The position numbers and the translations under genes are program-made. DNA of 34,350 bases from Methanobacteriota archaeon (GTDB lineage: Archaea; Thermoplasmatota; Poseidoniia; Poseidoniales; Poseidoniaceae), in contig PBTA01000007.1 in assembly GCA_002726395.1 (NCBI GenBank), forward strand, positions 1 to 34,350, given 5' to 3'. Numbering within the stretch: position 1 is the first letter of the stretch; each line of letters opens with the position of its first letter. The notes under the pieces are model-generated. The model did no database searches, had not been told where the DNA came from, and saw only the letters and a program-made list of their open reading frames with translations. Of the stretch, positions 1 through 6,757 are shown piece after piece.

Positions 1-197
1 CTTCTTTTTAGCTCTAGAGTGTACGGAAAGTCAGGCTCAGAGCATAGGAGATCACCAAGCCCAGCTGTCCGTGTTTGCTCTAAATTACGACTAAACTTAA
101 AGCCTAACTCTAGCCCTAAATAAGTTGATATATCGCGCTCAAATTGCTTGCCGCGAGTGTTAGCCAGTTTTCCTGACTGACGTGCTGTCCGATTCAT
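1..197 (-). CDS. Putative PDDEXK / Holliday-junction-resolvase-like nuclease, truncated by the window edge
   Basis: Hand translation of the minus strand from ATG at 197: MNRTARQSGKLANTRGKQFERDISTYLGLELGFKFSRNLEQTRTAGLGDLLCSEPDFPYTLELKR... The GDL...LELKR pattern resembles a PDDEXK core. Not in the ORF track because it runs off the window. Confidence 0.55.
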   Translation of the reverse strand, partial: MNRTARQSGKLANTRGKQFERDISTYLGLELGFKFSRNLEQTRTAGLGDLLCSEPDFPYTLELKR

Positions 198-372
198 TTT
201 CTGCCTCTAAATAGTCCTCAAGAACTTGCTCAACTAGCTTTGCTAATGATGTTTGCTCAGTGTTTGCTTTTGCCTGTAATCGCTCTTTGTGGCTTTTTTG
301 CACTCTGACAAATAAGATAACACGTTGATTTTGTTTATTTTTCTTGCTGATCATTTCTAACAAACATTTCAT
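160..372 (-). CDS. Ribbon-helix-helix family small DNA-binding protein
   Basis: 70 aa; RVILFVRVQKSHKERLQAKANTEQTSLAKLVEQVLEDYLE matches the RHH strand-helix-helix pattern. Overlaps the start of the nuclease ORF. Confidence 0.6.
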   Translation of the reverse strand: MKCLLEMISKKNKQNQRVILFVRVQKSHKERLQAKANTEQTSLAKLVEQVLEDYLEAENESDSTSVRKTG

Positions 373-380
373 TAAAGATA

Positions 381-410
381 ATGCTTGTTAAGCTAGCTTA
401 ATGCGTGTTA
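381..410. promoter_or_regulatory. Candidate operator: direct repeat ATGCTTGTTA/ATGCGTGTTA flanking the palindrome TTAAGCTAGCTTAA
   Basis: ATGCTTGTTA at 381-390, ATGCGTGTTA at 401-410 (20-bp spacing), perfect 14-bp palindrome at 388-401, located in the divergent intergenic region 373-450. Confidence 0.55.
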
Positions 411-450
411 CTTATGCAATACAACAAAAGACGTACAGATAGGAGATGTT

Positions 451-684
451 ATGTCGAGTTATGAAAAGAGAGATATAGTAACTATAAAAAGAGGGGTAGA
501 TAAAAAGCTTCTATTTAACGCTTATGAATTATCGGAATTTAAAGTTGTTTTAGGAAGTTTAGACCGTCTGCGTAAGGGAAGGCGGCAATTTAGGCATTTA
601 GCAGATCAACAGGCTTTACACAGAGCATATATAGCAATTGACGAAATTTTGCAGCGCTACAAAGAAGTGGAGCAGCAGCAATGA
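451..684 (+). CDS. Hypothetical small early protein
   Basis: 77-aa ORF with SD-like aggag upstream; ATGA overlap with the next gene. Confidence 0.7.
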   Translation: MSSYEKRDIVTIKRGVDKKLLFNAYELSEFKVVLGSLDRLRKGRRQFRHLADQQALHRAYIAIDEILQRYKEVEQQQ

Positions 685-1361
685 ATGACGTTATAGGTTT
701 TATAGCTGGGGTAGATCCTGAGCTAAAAAAGAAACACCGCCAGCAGTTAAAAGCGCTAGCTGGGGAGAGGCATATAGACTTTGTAGAAGAGCCGGAAACC
801 TACAACATGCTAGCCTATGAAGCGCGTACAGAATTGCAGTACGCAATAACAGCAGCTGAGACTTCAGTAAGCGTACTTGCCGTTGCGTCAGCTACTGGCT
901 TAACGAATCGCAAGTGGAAAGCTTTACGGCTATTAGATCAGATAGCAGAGAAGGGGATCAGCATAGAGGTTGCTGACGATCCTAGCATAAATTCTCATTC
1001 TATCAGCGTCTTAGCGTACTCAGCTGAAGTAGCTAAAGAAAAATTATTGACAAGATCTAAGAAAGCTTTGCAGTCTATTAAATTGAGATTAGCGGCTGGA
1101 GAAGAGGTTTATAGCAGCAAGGGTAGAAAAATTACTAAGCTAGGTACGCCCCAAGCCACGGAAGCCATGAAACAGGCTAGAATTAGTAAGTCTGATGATT
1201 TTGCGTCTAAGATTTTTCCAACTATTAAACCGTACCTTGACCGTGGGTTAAGCTTGAATCGCATTGCCCAAGAGCTAAATCGTCAAGGCGTCAAGACTGC
1301 TAAGGGTAGAAAGTTTTATCAATCAACCATAAGCGCTATAGTAAGAAGGGTAAGCGAATGA
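681..1361 (+). CDS. Serine-recombinase/resolvase-like protein lacking catalytic residues
   Basis: C-terminus (GTPQATEAMKQARISKSDDFASKIFPTIKPYLDRGLSLNRIAQELNRQGVKTAKGRKFYQSTISAIVRRV) is a typical resolvase-tail HTH. The N-terminus follows the resolvase core, but YxRVST is replaced by FIAGVD and the KLDRLxR region by SATGLTN. Confidence 0.65.
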   Translation: MNDVIGFIAGVDPELKKKHRQQLKALAGERHIDFVEEPETYNMLAYEARTELQYAITAAETSVSVLAVASATGLTNRKWKALRLLDQIAEKGISIEVADDPSINSHSISVLAYSAEVAKEKLLTRSKKALQSIKLRLAAGEEVYSSKGRKITKLGTPQATEAMKQARISKSDDFASKIFPTIKPYLDRGLSLNRIAQELNRQGVKTAKGRKFYQSTISAIVRRVSE

Positions 1362-2020
1362 ATAAGATAAACGAAACACAAAGGTATCGTACAATCGGTA
1401 ACTATTATGACGATAAATGTGAGCACTGTGGGCAGCCGTGTGTTGACGACGTGTGTGAGTGCAGAGACTTTATTGGAAAACAGGAAGTCATACTGACCGA
1501 CAAAAAAGATAGGCTAACTAACTTTCCTAAAGATGGAAACGATCTGCGCGACTTTCGTGAGCATTTGACAAACGCATTTTTGCAAACACAAATTGCGTTA
1601 GAGCATGAAATTTATCTAGACAAAAAGGCTTGGTCAGAGAGAAACGAAATGTGTGACTGGATCTTTGCAACGCCAAACCGACAAATGATGTTTTGGATGT
1701 TTGCAAAAACTCCAATTATTAATGGCTGGACGGTTGCTGAGGCGGCTGAATATTTAAAACGTGACCGTACAAGTGTGTCGAAGGATCTGTCGGATATGCA
1801 CAGTAAGAAATACATTTATCGTAACAACAAAGAGGGTTTTCAGCGGCATTATTTGCCTAGCCGAACATTATTGAATAATGCGTTATGGTTCTCAGAATAT
1901 TATGTAGACACTACTTTGCGGCTTACTGAGGACAGTGCGCGTAGAGATTTTTTTGAGTATCGTTCGTCAGAGCGAGAGTATTTTAAAAACATGCAAAAGC
2001 GTGGCAGTACTGCACAGTAA
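1358..2020 (+). CDS. Zinc-ribbon plus winged-HTH DNA-binding protein
   Basis: CEHCGQPCVDDVCEC cysteine cluster near the N-terminus; WTVAEAAEYLKRDRTSVSKDLSDMHSKKYIYRNN resembles a wHTH. Confidence 0.5.
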   Translation: MNKINETQRYRTIGNYYDDKCEHCGQPCVDDVCECRDFIGKQEVILTDKKDRLTNFPKDGNDLRDFREHLTNAFLQTQIALEHEIYLDKKAWSERNEMCDWIFATPNRQMMFWMFAKTPIINGWTVAEAAEYLKRDRTSVSKDLSDMHSKKYIYRNNKEGFQRHYLPSRTLLNNALWFSEYYVDTTLRLTEDSARRDFFEYRSSEREYFKNMQKRGSTAQ

Positions 2021-2074
2021 ATATTCAGTTTCGACACGTTGACTGTACTAATTATGTACGAGTAAGGTTGTAGT

Positions 2075-2608
2075 ATGAAGAGAAGAAAACTTGATAACCC
2101 AACTGCACGAAAGTTAAGAGGCGGTGGAATACGTCAAAGCAGACGCCTTGAAATGCTCTGTTGGCACGTTGACCATCTGCAAGCAAACGTAAGAATTTTA
2201 CGTGAGCTAGCCGATAACATAGAGCGTGTACTAGGCATCAAAGAAGCAAATATGTCTGATAAAGTATTCATGGCTCAGAATGAAATAACTAGAGCGAATA
2301 TTCATTGCAGCAGGGTGAAACCTGAAAGCACCAGGACAAGAGGGGCAGCAATGTATGAATATATAACAGAGAAAAATAGCCTGGTAGATATGAACGGAGT
2401 GAGAGAGATTGAAGCCCGTGAAGATCTGAGAGAACCAGAGTCATATTACTTTGCTAGAAAGAGCAAGCAATTTCGGGAAGATTTCGAGATGCGCCAGCAC
2501 AACCAGCCACCAGAGCCAGTAAACAATAAATCACTTTTTAGCGACGAACATCACGCAGCTGTAGAGGCGTGGAAACGTAAAAAAGGCTTAAACAAAAAGA
2601 ACATGTAA
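2075..2608 (+). CDS. Hypothetical protein
   Basis: 177-aa ORF collinear with the early operon. Confidence 0.6.
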   Translation: MKRRKLDNPTARKLRGGGIRQSRRLEMLCWHVDHLQANVRILRELADNIERVLGIKEANMSDKVFMAQNEITRANIHCSRVKPESTRTRGAAMYEYITEKNSLVDMNGVREIEAREDLREPESYYFARKSKQFREDFEMRQHNQPPEPVNNKSLFSDEHHAAVEAWKRKKGLNKKNM

Positions 2609-2614
2609 AAAGGT

Positions 2615-2627
2615 TTAATACGTGTTA
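2615..2627. promoter_or_regulatory. Third operator-like copy TTAATACGTGTTA
   Basis: Matches TTAATGCGTGTTA (398-410) at 12 of 13 positions; lies in the intergenic gap 2609-2664. Confidence 0.35.
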
Positions 2628-2664
2628 GGCTAAGTATTAATTAAAAAGAGGTGAGAAAACAATA

Positions 2665-2877
2665 ATGAGGCAATCAATCTATAAACGCTTTTCGCATAAT
2701 ATATACATTGTTAGTATTTACAGAGCGTTCAGAAATTTAACACAAACAGAACAAACAGACCAGACTAAACAGAATGAACAGGATAGACTGTTTGAGATAG
2801 CTGGTGACATTCTAGGTGCTATTTCACTATTTATTATATTCTACGCTGCAATAGTGCTTGCTGGTATATTCCAATGA
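2665..2877 (+). CDS. Hypothetical protein with C-terminal TM segment
   Basis: GDILGAISLFIIFYAAIVLAGIF hydrophobic stretch; ATGA overlap with the next ORF. Confidence 0.55.
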   Translation: MRQSIYKRFSHNIYIVSIYRAFRNLTQTEQTDQTKQNEQDRLFEIAGDILGAISLFIIFYAAIVLAGIFQ

Positions 2878-3131
2878 GCAATGCAGACAAAGCAGTTGTA
2901 GAGCTTTCTGATAAATTGCGTAAAGATCTGCTAGATATTTGTGGTTGTTATCATGTTGCTAGTACGCAACTAGAAAGTTACCAAGACGCAATAGAGCTAA
3001 TGGAACAAATGATAGGTGAGGCATTAGCCGCGCTTAGTTTGACTTCTTTTGAAACAGAAAATTATTATTTCACGCGCTTTGAAACAGAGCTAGTGATAGA
3101 GGTGAAGGGGGAACAATGCGCCCTTCATTAA
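2874..3131 (+). CDS. Hypothetical protein
   Basis: 85-aa ORF in a compact operon. Confidence 0.55.
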   Translation: MSNADKAVVELSDKLRKDLLDICGCYHVASTQLESYQDAIELMEQMIGEALAALSLTSFETENYYFTRFETELVIEVKGEQCALH

Positions 3132-3367
3132 CGCAAAAGCAAAAAGAAGTTTACGACTTCTACAAGAAATTTTGGGAAGTAGAAAAACGCTGTCCGTCGC
3201 TCAGAGAAATCTGTGAGGGGAGAATAAACAATAAACAGATTCTTGAGCAACGGTCAGCACGATCTACCGCACATGCAATAGTCAATCATTTAGTCAGCAA
3301 GAACTATCTAAGTGAGAGCTATTATAACGATAGACCTAGCTACTATCCTAGAGAGCTTGAACAATGA
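3116..3367 (+). CDS. Stand-alone LexA-type winged-HTH protein
   Basis: LTQKQKEVYDFYKKFWEVEKRCPSLREICEG...TAHAIVNHLVSKNYLSE resembles the LexA DNA-binding domain; no S24 peptidase part. Confidence 0.55.
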   Translation: MRPSLTQKQKEVYDFYKKFWEVEKRCPSLREICEGRINNKQILEQRSARSTAHAIVNHLVSKNYLSESYYNDRPSYYPRELEQ

Positions 3368-3540
3368 CGTTGGCAAGCAAACTAAGAGCAGCAGCAAATT
3401 CGTTAGGTGATTGTGATTTAGCTCTAACACTAGAGCAAGCCGCCCATGAACTTGACAGATTTGAATTTCACAAAGCTATCAGCAGAGCAGAGCAGACTTT
3501 TGAAAACAGAGAAACTGCAAGTGGCACACGTCACGTTTGA
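3364..3540 (+). CDS. Hypothetical 58-aa protein, absent from the ORF track
   Basis: MTLASKLRAAANSLGDCDLALTLEQAAHELDRFEFHKAISRAEQTFENRETASGTRHV*; ATGA overlap with the upstream stop. Confidence 0.5.
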   Translation: MTLASKLRAAANSLGDCDLALTLEQAAHELDRFEFHKAISRAEQTFENRETASGTRHV

Positions 3541-3712
3541 ACTAGATCAGAGCGCTTGTACCTTCAGTTTAAAAGCTGGTGAAGCAGTCCACGCTAAAGA
3601 TAGACGCGCTCTTTTCAGCGGTCACATAACGCCAGAAATGGGTTTGCAGTTACGACAATTAGCAGAAGCTGTTGAGGATATAAGACAGCACAGATTAGAG
3701 GCGAAAGAATGA
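3446..3712 (+). CDS. Hypothetical protein (start uncertain; GTG at 3521 is an alternative)
   Basis: 88-aa ORF overlapping 3364-3540 in another frame. Confidence 0.5.
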   Translation: MNLTDLNFTKLSAEQSRLLKTEKLQVAHVTFELDQSACTFSLKAGEAVHAKDRRALFSGHITPEMGLQLRQLAEAVEDIRQHRLEAKE

Positions 3713-3954
3713 TAATAGCATTTTATACAGCAATGATCCTTGGCTATAGAATAGATGGTGAACACGTCACAGCGCGATTCTGGATGCAGAGCTATGAACA
3801 ATGTTTAGAGGCTATGGATCACGCAGAAAAATTATATGATTATATTGCTGACAATATTAGCGACAAGCACATTTATTTATGGTGTGAGAAGTCAGAAGTT
3901 GTGAGCAGCTTTGACATGACTATAAAACCAATGCCAAGACCGGAGATTAACTGA
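3709..3954 (+). CDS. Hypothetical protein
   Basis: ATGA overlap on the 5' side; collinear. Confidence 0.55.
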   Translation: MIIAFYTAMILGYRIDGEHVTARFWMQSYEQCLEAMDHAEKLYDYIADNISDKHIYLWCEKSEVVSSFDMTIKPMPRPEIN

Positions 3955-4151
3955 TGTATAATTTATATATCTATATTTATGAAACGTGGTGCTTACGTAA
4001 AAAATTTAAAAAATTAAAAGACGCTAGAGACTATCAAGATGGTTTAATCAATACGGGTGCTGGTAGTGCAAACGTAATGATAATTAGTGAAAGAACTAAT
4101 ATTGAAATGCAGAACCGTGAAGAAATAGCAAATAAAAGATTCAAACGTTAA
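3954..4151 (+). CDS. Hypothetical protein
   Basis: 65-aa ORF, last gene of the plus operon. Confidence 0.5.
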   Translation: MYNLYIYIYETWCLRKKFKKLKDARDYQDGLINTGAGSANVMIISERTNIEMQNREEIANKRFKR

Positions 4152-4759
4152 ATCAGCCACTGATAGATTTTCTTAGTTTCTTTCTGTCTATGTGAAAGCC
4201 CTGTATAACCACCGTTAATCTTACGTGTCAGGGTTTTTATCGTATCGTCAGAAACACCTTCATCACATATTTCCCAGAGCTTGTTCCGACTAAAGAACCA
4301 AAGCGCCGTTTCTATTGCATACTCTTTTTCAAGCAAGCTGGGGTCTTGTAGGATCTGGGGCAAGGCCATGTCAGAAGCAAATGCTTTGTGGTTGTCAAAG
4401 CCCGTCAGCATCAGAAAACCTCTGCCTATGTATTTCTCAGCAGCATCTTCATTATTACCCATGCGCCCCGAATAAACTTTTCTAGCTAATGCTTTAGGAT
4501 TTCTAGCGTAAGGTTCTGCGCTCTCTTCTGTAGGAAATCTGCTAGGCCACACGCGCATCATAGCCTCAACGCTGTAATTAAGGTTCTCACGGGTGTATCT
4601 AAAGTTTCCTGACTCGTGATGCACCTGACCTAGTAAGTGCGCTCCACGCTCAGGGGATAGCTCATAGAAGCCAACAATTCCCTTAGCTGTCTGTCTCCCA
4701 AATGCCCCATCTGGAGTACACCCACAGCGCTCTTGAAGGTGGCGTAATGCATCACTCAT
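4148..4759 (-). CDS. Endolysin, GH19 chitinase/lysozyme-like with residual peptidoglycan-binding N-terminus
   Basis: GQVHHESGNFRYTRENLNYS, YIGRGFLMLTGFDNH and ALWFFSRNKLWEICDEG match GH19 endolysin motifs; LQERCGCTPDGAFGRQT resembles a PG-binding core. Confidence 0.85.
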   Translation of the reverse strand: MSDALRHLQERCGCTPDGAFGRQTAKGIVGFYELSPERGAHLLGQVHHESGNFRYTRENLNYSVEAMMRVWPSRFPTEESAEPYARNPKALARKVYSGRMGNNEDAAEKYIGRGFLMLTGFDNHKAFASDMALPQILQDPSLLEKEYAIETALWFFSRNKLWEICDEGVSDDTIKTLTRKINGGYTGLSHRQKETKKIYQWLI

Positions 4760-4848
4760 TTTTTCATTTCCAGATATAAGCGATACACATTAGCACAAGT
4801 GTTAATTGTAACAGCTGTGAGCAAACAAAGTGCAATAGAAGTGGTCAT
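4756..4848 (-). CDS. 30-aa hydrophobic small protein in the lysis cassette, absent from the ORF track
   Basis: MTTSIALCLLTAVTINTCANVYRLYLEMKK*; overlaps both neighbours at identical ATGAAAAAATGA junctions. Confidence 0.5.
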   Translation of the reverse strand: MTTSIALCLLTAVTINTCANVYRLYLEMKK

Positions 4849-5261
4849 TTTTTCATATTCTCCCTAGCTACACCTTTGGATTTCTCGAATGATCTGAGGC
4901 CAGAAACGCCTAGAAGTGATAGCGTCAATGTCATCAGTGATCCTGTATCAAGCTCAAAAAGAACTACGTCAGGATACCAGACAGCTACTACCCAATCTGC
5001 TATTGGCATCACAAAGAAATTTAGAAATAAGCCTAATGTGCAGCACCATAAGATAGCTGGCCTTGCACCAGCCACAAAAAGGCTAGGGTGCTTGGCGGCT
5101 TCTACGTTTGCTTGTGCTTGAAGTGCAGCATTTTCAGCAGCAAGTTTCTCAGACATTGTAGCGATTTCATGCGCTAGTTTAGCTTTTTGGTCTTTGTCCT
5201 CTATTACTTTGTCGAGAATAGAACTAACCGGATTAATAAGCTTTTCAACAAGACCTAACAT
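4845..5261 (-). CDS. Holin, 3TM-type
   Basis: LINPVSSILDKVIEDKDQKAKLAHEI followed by hydrophobic segments; resembles the holin_3TMs pattern. Confidence 0.7.
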   Translation of the reverse strand: MLGLVEKLINPVSSILDKVIEDKDQKAKLAHEIATMSEKLAAENAALQAQANVEAAKHPSLFVAGARPAILWCCTLGLFLNFFVMPIADWVVAVWYPDVVLFELDTGSLMTLTLSLLGVSGLRSFEKSKGVARENMKK

Positions 5262-5497
5262 TATGACTTAGCCTCTATCTTAGTGCTACTATTAGACTTT
5301 GCAGAGAAGCCAAAATACGCACCTACAAGGCCACTGAGAGCTAGATACTGTGCCATTAATATGCTGTCAGCTTCTGCCATTTGACCAGGCCACACAACAG
5401 TAGCGACTGTCACAATACCCATCATTGCCATAGCTAAATAAGCCATAATTCTTTTATTCAGCTGATAGGCTTTTTTGTCTGGAATAAGTTCGTTCAT
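5261..5497 (-). CDS. Small two-TM membrane protein, holin-like
   Basis: MAYLAMAMMGIVTVATVVWP and ILMAQYLALSGLVGAYFGF segments; lysis cassette position. Confidence 0.5.
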   Translation of the reverse strand: MNELIPDKKAYQLNKRIMAYLAMAMMGIVTVATVVWPGQMAEADSILMAQYLALSGLVGAYFGFSAKSNSSTKIEAKS

Positions 5498-5610
5498 TTT
5501 TTTAAATCCTTTATTATTTTTCTAATAATATTGAGATCTCTACTGATAATCAGCACATAGCCCTTATCGTTGTAGAGAACGTACTTGAGCTTCCACTGTC
5601 GCAGATACAT
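5494..5610 (-). CDS. 38-aa small protein, absent from the ORF track
   Basis: MYLRQWKLKYVLYNDKGYVLIISRDLNIIRKIIKDLKK*; TGA overlaps the ATG of the next gene; starts immediately after the preceding stop. Confidence 0.4.
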   Translation of the reverse strand: MYLRQWKLKYVLYNDKGYVLIISRDLNIIRKIIKDLKK

Positions 5611-5775
5611 TTACCGTTCAATTTTTATGCAGATAACTTTGCTGTTTTTAGTTGTGACCAAGATTTTAGAGCGCTTTAAATCAGCCTCACAAGATTGTTC
5701 AGTGCTGTGAGAACTAATATGATAATGCTTTAGCTCACCAGCTGTCGTTAACATTACCCAGAGCAAGACAAACAT
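5611..5775 (-). CDS. 54-aa small protein with hydrophobic N-terminus, absent from the ORF track
   Basis: MFVLLWVMLTTAGELKHYHISSHSTEQSCEADLKRSKILVTTKNSKVICIKIER*; TGATG overlap with the upstream gene. Confidence 0.5.
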   Translation of the reverse strand: MFVLLWVMLTTAGELKHYHISSHSTEQSCEADLKRSKILVTTKNSKVICIKIER

Positions 5776-6233
5776 CAGAAAGATAACCAGCCCATATAGA
5801 TTGCAAACAGATACATGCCGCCAAATAATGCAACAGCAGCAACGACAATAACCGCAACAGTCAGCGCTGCTTCTGCACGTTTCTGACGTTCTAACTGGCG
5901 CTGTGCCTCAGCTGCTTTGCGCTCTTGCCGTATTTCTTTACGGATGTTCTGCAATTCTTGATAGCTGGATAGCCCCCTAGAATTGACGATTAGTTCGCGT
6001 AAATTTTCTTCCGCGTCTTTAGCCGCCATAGCGTCAAAGTAGGTTGCAAGACCTTCTTCATTTGACCCAGCAAATATGCTGTTTTTCTTCTTAGCATGTT
6101 TAGCTTTCGCATCATCTACACCGTCAAAAAAACTGACAATTTCATTCTTCATTGCATAAAGTTGTTTGCCAGCTTTTATACCGCCTGAGATTGTCGCAAG
6201 CGTAGCTGATACAGCTGTGATTGGATCAACCAT
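5775..6233 (-). CDS. Membrane-anchored structural or lysis-associated phage protein of unknown function
   Basis: MVDPITAVSATLATISGGIKAGKQ... charged central region and C-terminal TM AALTVAVIVVAAVALFGGMYLFAI; resembles proteins common in marine phages. Confidence 0.5.
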   Translation of the reverse strand: MVDPITAVSATLATISGGIKAGKQLYAMKNEIVSFFDGVDDAKAKHAKKKNSIFAGSNEEGLATYFDAMAAKDAEENLRELIVNSRGLSSYQELQNIRKEIRQERKAAEAQRQLERQKRAEAALTVAVIVVAAVALFGGMYLFAIYMGWLSF

Positions 6234-6234
6234 C

Positions 6235-6435
6235 TTAGACTACTTGAATAAGAACCGTAGCCAGCATCAACATAATTGCACCGCTAGCACCTATGATAAT
6301 ACTTTGAATTAGTTTTATACGCCCGTACAAATCCTTATGCTGTAGTTTCACAATTGTCGAAAGCTCTAGTAAGTTCATAGATAGTTCGTCTATACGCTTG
6401 TGAGCGCTTGCTACTGTGCGTTTATCATCCATCAT
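6235..6435 (-). CDS. XhlA-like haemolysin/holin-associated membrane protein
   Basis: 66 aa with helical N-terminus plus IIIGASGAIMLMLATVLIQV TM. Confidence 0.5.
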   Translation of the reverse strand: MMDDKRTVASAHKRIDELSMNLLELSTIVKLQHKDLYGRIKLIQSIIIGASGAIMLMLATVLIQVV

Positions 6436-6755
6436 GCTAACTCAGGTGTTATGTCGATTGCTATTGATCCGTCATTCGGAAACGTTTCAATTCCACCATC
6501 CGCAAAAGTAACTTGAAACTCAGCTTGGAAACTGCCAGCTGTAGAAGTGTCTCCAGTTTGCCATACGTATTTAACACTTCCAGAAGCAGCAACTAGAATA
6601 GTTGCATCTGAGGTAACAGAAGCACTTGCTGCGCCTATCCGTCTCATATGAAATCTTACAGAAGCTCCAGTTATATCCCTGGCATTACCTGACCCATCTT
6701 TTAGAGTCGCGGCTATCTGTGGACTTGTATCGTTTTGCTTAATATTAAAAGCCAT
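6432..6755 (-). CDS. BppU-like/Ig-like baseplate or fibre accessory protein
   Basis: ATLKDGSGNARDITGASVRFHMRR...KYVWQTGDTSTAGSFQAEFQVTFADGGIETFPNDG resembles the BppU N-terminal domain. Confidence 0.5.
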   Translation of the reverse strand: MAFNIKQNDTSPQIAATLKDGSGNARDITGASVRFHMRRIGAASASVTSDATILVAASGSVKYVWQTGDTSTAGSFQAEFQVTFADGGIETFPNDGSIAIDITPELA

Positions 6756-6757
6756 TA

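Noticed and set aside
2031-2075. Sigma70-type promoter from TTGACT at 2039 and near-palindrome GTACTAATTATGTAC
   Set aside because: No convincing -10 element at proper spacing from the -35-like hexamer; the palindrome is short and imperfect.
4281-5121. Plus-strand ORFs 4281-4475 and 4876-5121 inside the lysis genes
   Set aside because: Antisense to well-supported endolysin and holin genes; no recognisable domain.
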